Part shown: positions 23,009 to 32,468 of the stretch, piece after piece
Layout: the number at the start of each line of letters is the position of its first letter
Numbering within the stretch: the stretch's first letter is position 1
Origin: Craspedostauros australis
Lineage: Eukaryota > Bacillariophyta > Bacillariophyceae > Mastogloiales > Achnanthaceae
Assembly (NCBI GenBank): GCA_026770025.1
Contig: JAMXDE010000024.1
Coordinates: forward strand, 248,001 to 312,000
Direction: 5' to 3'
DNA length: 64,000 nt
Program-made: the position numbers and the translations under genes
Notes under the pieces: generated by a model
Databases searched by the model: none
Told to the model about the DNA's origin: nothing
The model's input: the letters and a program-made list of their open reading frames with translations, nothing else

Positions 23009-24842
23009 GATGAAGTGTGGTTGCGGAGATTGCGCCAGTACTTGCGGTGATAGGAGGTGGCCAGCTGGTCTGTGGTGAAGCCGACGAATCGAAGATTTGA
23101 AGGGGCGGAAGATGAATAGAGTCCTTGTATAATATTATATCTCTTTGGTGCTCGTACGTGCCTGTGGGAACGAGTGCGACGATCCAAACCATTGAAGAAA
23201 GAGAGAGTGAAGAAAAGACGTGAGAAGGAAGATATGTGAATTCGACAAGGATGGTGAGACGCTTTCGCATGGACCTGAGTTGGCATTCATTCGCACCAGC
23301 AAACAGCGGACGCAACAATCACCATTGACACCAGAATGGGTGGGCCACGGTGTATCATAGTATGCCATGACGGCATCTCTTGCCTCGTACCTTCGTGGAA
23401 CTCAGAGACATCTGCAATGAATTTCCAAGACGAGACGGGGAACGGAGAGCACTGCATGAGCACATGCCTGTGTAAAATTGTGTGGTCAAGCTGGTGAGGA
23501 AAGGCATCGACACTCAGATCTCTCTTCAGCGAAGGACCAGCCTCAGCGGCCCCATGAAATGTAATCCATGGTACAGTTCTTCGTGTTCTCAAGGGCGCTC
23601 CTCTCTCTCTCTTCGCGTGTGGTGAACCTACAAGGCTGGTTGTGAGGTTTGTTCCTTTCGCACTTCCAAAGGCGACGCGACAACAGGTCGCCGTGATCCG
23701 AAATGACATCTCGGAAAGAGCACAGCGAATAGAACCCATTGACGCGACTACACGCCATCGATGACTGTTTCCAGCGACTAAATGAGGTGACATTCGGGTC
23801 TTGTCGGCATGATAGAGTCCGTCTTCTTTTCGCGTGTCCTGTCAGAACGCGATGGTGCTTTGGGAGCGACTAAACCATCACTAAAAACTACGAGTCCAAC
23901 TTCTCCACATTTGTGGGCATTAACCTGCACTTGTGCGAGGGACAAGAACATTAACCTTGGACTCTGGCGGGCGAGCGTCACACCGTGAGATTTATCACGG
24001 CATGGGGACAGATTGCCCGAAAAGCGAAGAAGGGCTCAGCACAAGGCGGATGGACGCGCAAGGACGGCATGGGTAGAATTACGACCTACAATCGATGGCC
24101 TTTCTCCGAGACCTCTCAAGAAGCGCCAGGATGGAGCTGCCAACATCGCAAGCCCAACCGTTGCACGATCAGTCAAGGACGCGTTCTTCTCTTGTGTCGG
24201 CCTCTCGGGAGGGACCGCTCACGATGATGGCTCATCCGCAGATGCTAAACAAGATGCTCACTTCAGCTGCACGGATGACGGCCTCGTGGTGGATACTCAA
24301 AGTCGTAGCCAGCAGCCACGGATGTGCTGTTGGGAAAGGTTGGGGTCGGGGCAGGCCGCATCTGCATCATTTTTCGGTCGATCTGGACTTCTTGATCCGC
24401 TTCTTCCCTCGTCGCGTCACTCCACAAAACCGTCAACGATACCAATTCAATTCACTTCAATGTACGACCATGAATGGCGCATTGGATACTCGTAAGCAGC
24501 GGCTACGAGTTCTCGATGCCGTTTTGCGATTGCATGCAAGAATGTGGAGGGCCGCGAGATGCGTGCGCTTTTCCGCATGCGTATTCCGCCTGCGGAGTTC
24601 TTGAAATTCCATGGAGTGCTCTTGCCGCTCCTCCGCCATTGGAGGTTTGATCTCATGGTGCTATTTCGTGAAGATACCGCCTTGCAGGCGCCGGGACTGT
24701 CGCGTGGTACAATGATCCGTTCCATTCCGTGCTCTCGCTCTTGCGCTCCCGATCTCGGACCTCATCCAATCTCTGCCCCTCTCTACCTGCAATCTGAATC
24801 CATCACTGTTTATCAGCTGTTGCGGCATGTGTAGAATACAAG
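23009..24842. other. Intergenic within receptor cluster
   Basis: Upstream of receptor B and downstream of receptor C. Frames of up to 169 codons exist on both strands, overlapping and without domains. Nothing supported. Confidence 0.5.
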
Positions 24843-26781
24843 CTATCGAATGTCGCCCGCATAATTGATAGTCTTGCACTTGCTGCTGCTACTGCTACTG
24901 CTGCTGGGCGATGTTGCATCCGTGGAAGGCGGCTGTCCACTTGTTTGGTTTGCCTGCATCCCTTCATTCAGTTGCGGTCCAAGTCTGCTCTCCTCGTCTT
25001 CCGTTCTCGCCGAATCCGGTCGAGATGGCACGGGGTCTGTTGATTCGTCGCTATTGGCATGTTGCGATACATCAGCGGCAGCATTCGCAGCAGCACGGTT
25101 GATAACTTCCTTGACCACCGCACTCGCAGGTCTGCTCGAAATCGACATGATGGTCTTGCGATTGTTCGCCAACCCCATAATGGATGAAGCATTGCCTTCG
25201 TCCATCTTTCTCTCCCGATAGAGGCTGGGAAACGACCGTTCGGAGAAGCTCATCTTGGATAAGTCAACCTCCTTGATGGTCCAATACAGGATCAGAATCG
25301 AACTGATCTTCGGGATGCTGTCATCCTCACCTTGTGCCGATATTTGCTGTGCGGGTGCGTTGATTTGTAGATTTCGATTGGATTGGGGCTTGGCTCGGGA
25401 CGACTGTTGCTCTGCTACGATTTGTCGCAACCTCCGCTCCGCAGCTTTCCTCGTCTTTTGGTACTTGGACCAGATGAATACGCCAAAGTTGAAGAAACCT
25501 TGCGCAGAAAAGAAGAAACTGCAGAGCAGTACCAATGTGAAGATCGCTGGATGCCCAAGGTCGTCGCTCACATCCGTTGTCCAATATATGACTCCGAACG
25601 CAAACGCCCACACGAACGTATTGCAGTAGATGCTGTATTGATGCGTGGAAGAGATAGAGAGAGAGACGAGGCAAGATTGAGGGAAAGTCCGAGGTGTGAA
25701 CAAGAGATGGGTGGCTGCACGCAATTTGCAACGATGGGCATCCAATTCAGCAGCGCAAAGGGCTTGCCTCCTCAGGTACGCAGTCGCATTGATTGCGTAG
25801 CGGGCAAGACTCCACGTGCACTCTTTGTATGTATGTACTATGTGATACATACTCTTGTGGACGACGAGCTACTTACACACCATACATCACGCATTGCCAG
25901 GTGACCTGTTTCAGACGTTCCTCTCGCGGAGATGGCACATGGATTGCACTTTGGGATCGGCGACCGCGACTCTCTTCTCCATCAATCGCGGCAGATGGCT
26001 GTGCCGTGACGGCGTACCTCTGGTTCGCAGAGTAGGTGGAGTAGACTGCTCGGTATAGACCGACCGTACTGATGATGCCGATGCCACCGAGAATCCCCAA
26101 GATGAAGGTGACCACATTCGTCATGTAATCAAACTCAAGGGGCCCGGCCTTGCACTCCTGAATTGTCGTGGTGGCGGCACCGTTGCTATCGATCGTTGCA
26201 TCGAAGGACGACTCCCACGTGCTCACATTGAAGGCGGACTCGGTATGGTTGATCGGCACGACCACGTCCTCGCATATCTCAGAGTAACTCCCCATGAGGC
26301 AGGTTCCTGTGTTCGAGTCCAATGCGTACGTGTCGCGCACCAGCGCGATGATGGGGAATGCGGTGGCCAGCACGAAGGCAATGAAATGAACGGTAGGTTC
26401 GATCTTCTTCGCGACCTGCTCGTTGGTCCACTTGTATCCGATCTGCAGATAGAAGTTGGTGGCCAGGAATGCGTTGTAGGCGGATATGTACATGGAGGCT
26501 CCATTGAGGATAAAGCCGAGAGCATTGCAGGTGCTGTCGTTTCCGTTCGCGATGGGGCTGTCCGTCCGGTCGCCCGGAACGAGGAAGAGATGCACCGTGT
26601 TGGACAGACTGAAGATGATGTCGCCGATCGAAAGCATGATCAGGATTCGGTGATACACCGACGATACATCACGTCTGACCATGTTGACGATGAGCGACGA
26701 ACCGATGACGGAGAGCACGGCGCCAGTCGTCATTGCAGCGGCCTGCGCAATGAATTGGTTGTGGGTGCGATCCCGTCCCAT
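24843..26781 (-). CDS. Seven-transmembrane receptor C (two exons)
   Basis: Join of 26781-25877 and 25632-24843, 1,695 nt, 564 aa. Intron of 244 bp, phase 2, GTAAGT...ATACAG, at the same codon as in receptors A and B. The frame is open upstream to 27042, but the start at MGRDRTHNQF aligns with MGQDRTDAQF of A and B. Exon 1 (TM1-TM5) is only about 60% alike to A and B, with a longer second extracellular loop (extra residues around NVSTWESSFDATIDSNG, with N-glycosylation sites). Exon 2 codes TM6, TM7 (QGFFNFGVFIWSKYQKTRK) and a tail with ILYWTIKEVDLSKMSFS, LNEGMQ, a polyserine run and KTINYAG at the end. It is probably the oldest diverged member and the closest relative of the pseudogene at 18884-19262. 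Confidence 0.8.
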
Positions 26782-27881
26782 GATATTGTGAATGCTGCAG
26801 CTGCTGCTCTTGTGCTCTGGTGGTGGTGCGACGTGATCTGTGCCGACGGCGGCTGGTTGTGGACTTGAGGCAGTCGAGAGTGACTGACGGGGACGGAACT
26901 CGACTGAGGTGGATATGCCAACGTGCAAACGATGAGAGACTCCTCTGGGGCAGACAGGGAAGACCAACGACTCCGCCCTGCACAGGTACACGACGATTCC
27001 GACGATGGAAATCGAGAGGAAATGGTGGTGTTTGTGATCCAATTCAATTCGAAGCCACGCGGTGCGGTGTGGTCGGATGCCTCTTGTGTTGCTTGCGCTT
27101 GTGCCCGCGCTTGTGGTCGTGTGGTATGGAGGTCGCAGATTGGTTGTGCATCAACCTCTCCTCCAGCCCTTCACTCCTGACCCATGCCACTCGTAGGCCG
27201 TAGATCGTGCAGCACGTTCGCGTCATGGCGCATGCAGGTCATTGAAGCGGCGACGCTTTGATGTGCGCAACTCTTTGTGGATGGTCGCCCATCACCAGAA
27301 CGCCCCAGGTGGAGAAAATGGCGTGTCCGCGATTTCCCTCTTGTTTCGCGCCAGTTTCACCTCTCCAGACAAACTTCGCTCTGTTTTCTGGTTGGTCGTG
27401 TTGTCGATCCCGGAACGCTCCAAGTTTGTACGCGTGCGCGGATTCTTCCCCTTGTTGAACCAGTTCGTTCCAACGACCATTCCCTCCGGACAAGCCAGAA
27501 ACGCCGGTCACGAAAGCGATTGACGACTCGCTCAATCAGCACACGGCTGTTGTCCCTGCGACACTATCGCGTCATCCAGGTCTGTCAGTGGTCCGCATTG
27601 AAATCCAGCTGTTTTGCGCGAATGAAGACAGTTTGGGTGTCGACTTTTGACAGTTAGAATAGAAGAAAACGTTACTTGTTTTTTTTTCAGAGGAAAGGCA
27701 TGATTCCTTTCCCCCGCGCCACGTCGCACAATCCACCATTCGCATTTGAACAACCATTGTGACAGAACTCGCCTCACGGCAAGATCTGTTCAAAACAACA
27801 ACAAAAACAGCATCATACACACCGAGACTTGGTAGCGCCACCAACGTCCACACATTCTGGCCTGAGTTGAAGAATCTTGTG
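26782..27881. other. Intergenic between divergent genes
   Basis: Upstream of receptor C (minus) and of the sulfotransferase-like gene (plus). No supported frame. An 87-codon in-frame extension of receptor C reaches 27042 and could be a longer N-terminus or 5' leader. Confidence 0.45.
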
Positions 27882-29621
27882 ATGATGGATGGTAAAGCGA
27901 AAGATAAACGCGCGAGGTCCTCGAACACAGCGCGAACCAAGAAGCTGAGCGGCTCTGAACTGGCCATTGGTCGTCACAAGCAAAGGGCGCACCAGCCGGT
28001 CGTGATGACCTGGACCGCGATGACGGATCCAAAGACGAGAACCGCGGTGTGCTTTGCTCTTTCCGTGCTCTTTGTCACAATTCAGCTCTTCCTGACCAGG
28101 ACCATACCACAGCACTACGTCGAACTCGATGCACCAACACTCCAACATGCTGGTGGAGAGGAAGTTGGCAGTTTGTCAACCGCAAGCCGTTCGCAGATTG
28201 CTCTGGAACCGCATGAGAATGTCTCAGTGCCATCGGCTACGCCCACATCATTGGACAAAACAGCCACCCCTGTTTCACGGACAGCTGCAACACCCGCAGG
28301 CACCCACGCAACGAAGAAGCGCCAGATGATCTTCCACTTTGGTCCTCCCAAAACTGCCACGACTTCCTTGCAAAATGACATGCATGGGCTGATGAGGAAT
28401 GCACTCCTCATCCGAGATGGGTTTTGGCAGACTGGACGTGACAGTCCCGATTGGAAGAGGCGCGGCATCTCGTTGGTTACTTTGAGAAGGCTCTTCAATA
28501 GCAAATGCATGGTTCTACACTATTCATCCTACAAGCATGCACTACAGGAGCACCTGTCGCTCGCCAACACGTCCCTCACCAACGGTACTGGTACGCCCAA
28601 CGAAGTCTTAGAGTCGATGCCGCCCCCTTTAACCATGCGACCAGCACCTAAGCTACCAGTTTGCTTGAGCTCTGCCCACACGGTGCTCGAGGCAGCGAAA
28701 CAACAGAATGTATCAATTATATACAGCGAGGAATTGATCTCTCTTCGTGCACGTTACGAACCGGGCGCGATGGTTTCAAGTCCTATCTTCTTTGAGAACC
28801 TGCGACACTATCTGAGAGACTGGGATATTAGGGTGGTCGTCACCTACCGCCGAGTCTTCGACTGGGTACTCAGCAGTCTGAAGCAAGGCATGGGGCAAAT
28901 CACCGAACGCAATCAGATTTCATCTCGCTGGCCCAAGGATGGTGGCATCAGATATGAGAGAACTTTGTCAGTCATTCGACAATGGGTGAGCGACAACTCA
29001 AATCTGCGCGACGGCAGTCCACTCACCATGTCTTTCAAGCCAAATTATGTTTTCATCGACACCATCATCCCAGCGTGGAGAGACGCGGGCTTCTCGATCC
29101 ACGTCATGAACTTCCACGACCAACGCCACATCACCAAGCAGCTGCTATGTGACTACATTCAAGACGCTCCAAGGTCATGTGCACACCTCGAGCGATCAAA
29201 GCAAGACAGCGTCATGAATATCCGCCACATGGTATGGTATGCCTACAACGACATTGTTTTTACTGCCGCGCAACGTGGTACGATTAGCGAGGGCGTACAA
29301 GCTAACAGGAGTAGATTGGAGATGGTTGGTGAGTTGGCGGGTCATCATGGACGCTCGCTGAACAAAACCCTCGTGGATCTTCCTTTGGATTGTCCGAGTG
29401 ATGATGAACTGGAGAAGATCTTGAGCATGTCGCTTGTGATTGAGAAGGAATGGATGCCAGAGTGGTACGCATCTGCTGATGGCGAAGCGGCGCACCGATT
29501 AGCATTTCACCGCACCGCATACGAGAAGCGCGAGTTTTGCAGCGTGGACATGGACCGACTGTTCGAAGGTGTGACGACGTGGGGTAGCCTTCTGGACAAC
29601 TTGAATCATACATGGTCCTGA
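27882..29621 (+). CDS. Sulfotransferase-like type II membrane protein
   Basis: 579 aa from the first ATG of the frame (27882; a second Met follows directly). A basic N-terminal segment precedes one membrane anchor at about residues 50-70 (AVCFALSVLFVTIQLFL), as in Golgi type II enzymes. A Thr/Ala/Pro stem follows, then HFGPPKTATTSLQ at about residue 151, the 5'-phosphosulfate-binding loop (P-loop) of PAPS-dependent sulfotransferases. TYRRVFDWVLSSLKQG at about residues 320-335 fits the 3'-phosphate-binding Arg...Ser motif. The lumenal domain has about 420 residues. Expected reaction: transfer of sulfate from PAPS to a glycan or protein in the Golgi; the acceptor is unknown. A non-LTR retrotransposon is inserted 158 bp past the stop codon. 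Confidence 0.7.
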   Translation: MMDGKAKDKRARSSNTARTKKLSGSELAIGRHKQRAHQPVVMTWTAMTDPKTRTAVCFALSVLFVTIQLFLTRTIPQHYVELDAPTLQHAGGEEVGSLSTASRSQIALEPHENVSVPSATPTSLDKTATPVSRTAATPAGTHATKKRQMIFHFGPPKTATTSLQNDMHGLMRNALLIRDGFWQTGRDSPDWKRRGISLVTLRRLFNSKCMVLHYSSYKHALQEHLSLANTSLTNGTGTPNEVLESMPPPLTMRPAPKLPVCLSSAHTVLEAAKQQNVSIIYSEELISLRARYEPGAMVSSPIFFENLRHYLRDWDIRVVVTYRRVFDWVLSSLKQGMGQITERNQISSRWPKDGGIRYERTLSVIRQWVSDNSNLRDGSPLTMSFKPNYVFIDTIIPAWRDAGFSIHVMNFHDQRHITKQLLCDYIQDAPRSCAHLERSKQDSVMNIRHMVWYAYNDIVFTAAQRGTISEGVQANRSRLEMVGELAGHHGRSLNKTLVDLPLDCPSDDELEKILSMSLVIEKEWMPEWYASADGEAAHRLAFHRTAYEKREFCSVDMDRLFEGVTTWGSLLDNLNHTWS

Positions 29622-29758
29622 ACTCGCAACGCGGTTGCCACGTGCACTATTATGCTTTTCACGGAGGATGAGATTGTACCATGAGATAACAATCATTCGG
29701 AGCAGAAGAGGCACGGCCACAGACTCCGCATTGAGACTTCGACCAAGTCTTGGTCTGG

Positions 29759-29779
29759 AGAATCCAATCGCCATAGATT
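29759..29779 (+). repeat. Left target-site duplication of the non-LTR element
   Basis: 21 bp beginning AGAATCCAATCGCCAT, repeated at 46650-46670 with one difference (A versus G at the 17th base). It bounds the 5' end of the element. Confidence 0.9.
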
Positions 29780-29858
29780 CGGAATTCCGACAAACCAAAC
29801 CAAAGAAAAATAAAAACTAATTAATCCCCTAACACAACACAAACAACAGCAAAGCAAA

Positions 29859-32468
29859 ATGACTTCGAACAACCAACCCAACACGAGCCATCGCGAAGAG
29901 ACCGAACCCGAAGAAGCACCAACTTTGAAGCCTCCGCCCAAGGAGCCCGACAAACCCCCAGCCAAAGGAAGTATAGATGCAAGCAACCAACACCGAGCCC
30001 GAAGACAAGCAAAAAGAGCGATCCCATACGACGGCGGAATGGAGGAGGACGATCCAGATGATGTGTCCATCACATACAGGCCCCGATCCAATACATTCAA
30101 GACAGCAGCCAACAAGACAGGCGTCGAAGTAGAGCCATTTGAGAAAGCCACCGGCGACGGATCCATCGACAGAGCCGCAAAGGCAGCATGGAGAGCACGA
30201 GCGATATGGTACAACAAAGATGAAGCAACCGCAGATCGAGAGAATCCAACAACCAAGCAATGGGAACACTTTTTCAGAGACCTGGCAGACGGCAGAGTAA
30301 CCGCTTTCGGGCCGATCACACTGCCTAACAAAGACCCCACGAGAATGCGCCTCCTACAGTTCGTACTAAATGTGGCATCAACCAACCCGCACGAAGTGTT
30401 CCGCGCCCATCTCAACAGCGACAGTACGGTGAAAAGCGCCAGAGCAGTCAAAGTCTGGAAAGCGGCGAACCGAGTCCTCGGATCTAACTACGATCTGGGA
30501 GCAGCACCGGCCGAAGACGCAGAAGACAACGAGACAGGCATGGAAGGGCTGACACTACACACCAACGAGGACTCCCCTACCGACCCCAACGAATCGAAAG
30601 GACCAGCAGCGGCGTCAATGCCAATACATCTGAACACAGAATCGCTCAGCACCGATAGTGACTCATACACCAGCAGACAGCCAACGAAAAGGACCAGATT
30701 CAAATCACCAAGACACACCACGAACTCGCACCAGGTCAGTCAGCAAAGCGGAGGAAGCTCACAGTCCACAGGGTCAGCGCAAGGCAGCGATACGTCCACA
30801 GACTCAGGCGTCACCAACACCCGGCAAAGCAAGAACCGTCAAACACCAACGACAGCAAGGACAGATGACTCAGTCAGCTCCGACGAGGAGTCCAACACAT
30901 CGCAAACGAAGATAGCGCCGCCACGACATGAGTTCACCACCCGGTTCACCATCAAACTCAATGTTGACCGGACAGAGGAAGACACGACGGCAGCAGTCCG
31001 AGACCGTATCCGACGTTGGTTTAGACAAGTCCGGCGAATTGACCCGTCTGCGGTGATACTGCCATGGAGAGAGTCCAGCAACACAGGACCGCACATTGCA
31101 CACTCCGGGCAGATCCCAGAAAGGATGGACGAACTCCGAACCTTCTTCCCTGGAATCCGAGCTCCTTCAGGAGCAACAGGAATCACCTACGCCAAAGTGC
31201 GCATCACTACCAGAGAGAACCCATTTGACATCACAGCCAACAGGAACTCAGAACTCAACGCCTACTACTACAACGAACACGAGGGGCTATACGAAGCTCA
31301 ACTCCAGGATGCAGAAGAAGTCAAAGAAATCGGATTCCTGCTGTACTCCGGAGGCTTCACCGACGTCGACGGCACGGTTGACATCATCAACAGAAACCTC
31401 CGCCGCAACAACAGCGAAGTCCGAGTCGGAGGCAAGATCAAGAACATAGTTCAGGTCAGCACAGAAACCAGAGAAAAGTACAGAGAAGGCAAGAGGCACT
31501 GGACGGTACAACCATGGAGGGCAGTCAAACTCGAAGTCGAGCGGTCGCAAGCATACAATGCCGTCACCGCGGTCGCCAACCTGTTCAACACCAGAGAAGA
31601 ACGCCCAGGAGCCACCAACTTCAGATTCCTGCCCGACAAAAAGTATGAGCAGATGTCGCGGAAGAAGGCCGAATTCAGAGAGGGATTGGTGGCCAAACAC
31701 CAAGCCATACTGTCAGTGATCGAGTACTCCGACGCCGACGGTGTGATCCACCTCGACAAAAAAGTCAAAGGCCGGGACAACAAGTCCGTCACGCTCAGAA
31801 AGCTTATCCTCAGAGAGACCAACGACAAAGGCAAACGAATCTTCCACAGTGTGGACCGCGCAAGAGGCACCGACGACCAAGTGGTGGCCCACTCCTTTCC
31901 CGAATACCAAGAAGAAGCCAAGCACTACATGAGCCTGCTGCCAGCGATCGCACGTCACAAAGTGGGAGAGAAGGCTGAGAAATGGTTCAGTCCGGAGGTG
32001 TGGATCGCCAGTCTCAACATCGTACACGACCCGGCCACCAACGACTACACATCTCCAGACGTCCACAACCTCGAAGACATCGCCGACGAAGAATTCCCCG
32101 CCAGTGTGATCATCACTAACATCCCTGACATGATGCCCACCACCCACCGACCAGCAGCCCTCGACAACAGAAGCATCTTCAACCCAAACTCGACCATCGG
32201 TACAACCAATCGGTCAATCGACTCAGCGTACACAGCAGCTCCCAGGCAGGAGACCGACAACCAACAGGCGGAGACCGAATCAACGGAACGAGCTCCCCAC
32301 CACGGCTCGGCCAGCCCCGAAGGGATACTCCGCACAGGATCTGACACCAGGTACAGTCAACAACAATCCCGGGAAGCCCAACTGCTCGCACAGGTCCAAG
32401 CACTCCGACGGGAACTCGGCAAACCCAACGGCGACCCTCCGCAGCCCAATGGAGGACAGTCACCATGA
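29859..32468 (+). CDS. LINE ORF1 protein
   Basis: 869 aa, first ORF of the non-LTR element. The N-terminal third is hydrophilic, rich in Pro, Glu, Ser and Thr. A more ordered region lies at about residues 360-800, starting at TRFTIKLNVDRTEEDT and containing WRAVKLEVERSQAYNAV. A short heptad-like stretch (AQLLAQVQALRRELG) near the C-terminus could oligomerise. I see no CCHC zinc knuckles and no RRM. By position it should be the RNA-binding/chaperone protein of the ribonucleoprotein. Its TGA stop (32466-32468) overlaps the ORF2 start (32465), suggesting termination-reinitiation. Confidence 0.8.
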   Translation: MTSNNQPNTSHREETEPEEAPTLKPPPKEPDKPPAKGSIDASNQHRARRQAKRAIPYDGGMEEDDPDDVSITYRPRSNTFKTAANKTGVEVEPFEKATGDGSIDRAAKAAWRARAIWYNKDEATADRENPTTKQWEHFFRDLADGRVTAFGPITLPNKDPTRMRLLQFVLNVASTNPHEVFRAHLNSDSTVKSARAVKVWKAANRVLGSNYDLGAAPAEDAEDNETGMEGLTLHTNEDSPTDPNESKGPAAASMPIHLNTESLSTDSDSYTSRQPTKRTRFKSPRHTTNSHQVSQQSGGSSQSTGSAQGSDTSTDSGVTNTRQSKNRQTPTTARTDDSVSSDEESNTSQTKIAPPRHEFTTRFTIKLNVDRTEEDTTAAVRDRIRRWFRQVRRIDPSAVILPWRESSNTGPHIAHSGQIPERMDELRTFFPGIRAPSGATGITYAKVRITTRENPFDITANRNSELNAYYYNEHEGLYEAQLQDAEEVKEIGFLLYSGGFTDVDGTVDIINRNLRRNNSEVRVGGKIKNIVQVSTETREKYREGKRHWTVQPWRAVKLEVERSQAYNAVTAVANLFNTREERPGATNFRFLPDKKYEQMSRKKAEFREGLVAKHQAILSVIEYSDADGVIHLDKKVKGRDNKSVTLRKLILRETNDKGKRIFHSVDRARGTDDQVVAHSFPEYQEEAKHYMSLLPAIARHKVGEKAEKWFSPEVWIASLNIVHDPATNDYTSPDVHNLEDIADEEFPASVIITNIPDMMPTTHRPAALDNRSIFNPNSTIGTTNRSIDSAYTAAPRQETDNQQAETESTERAPHHGSASPEGILRTGSDTRYSQQQSREAQLLAQVQALRRELGKPNGDPPQPNGGQSP

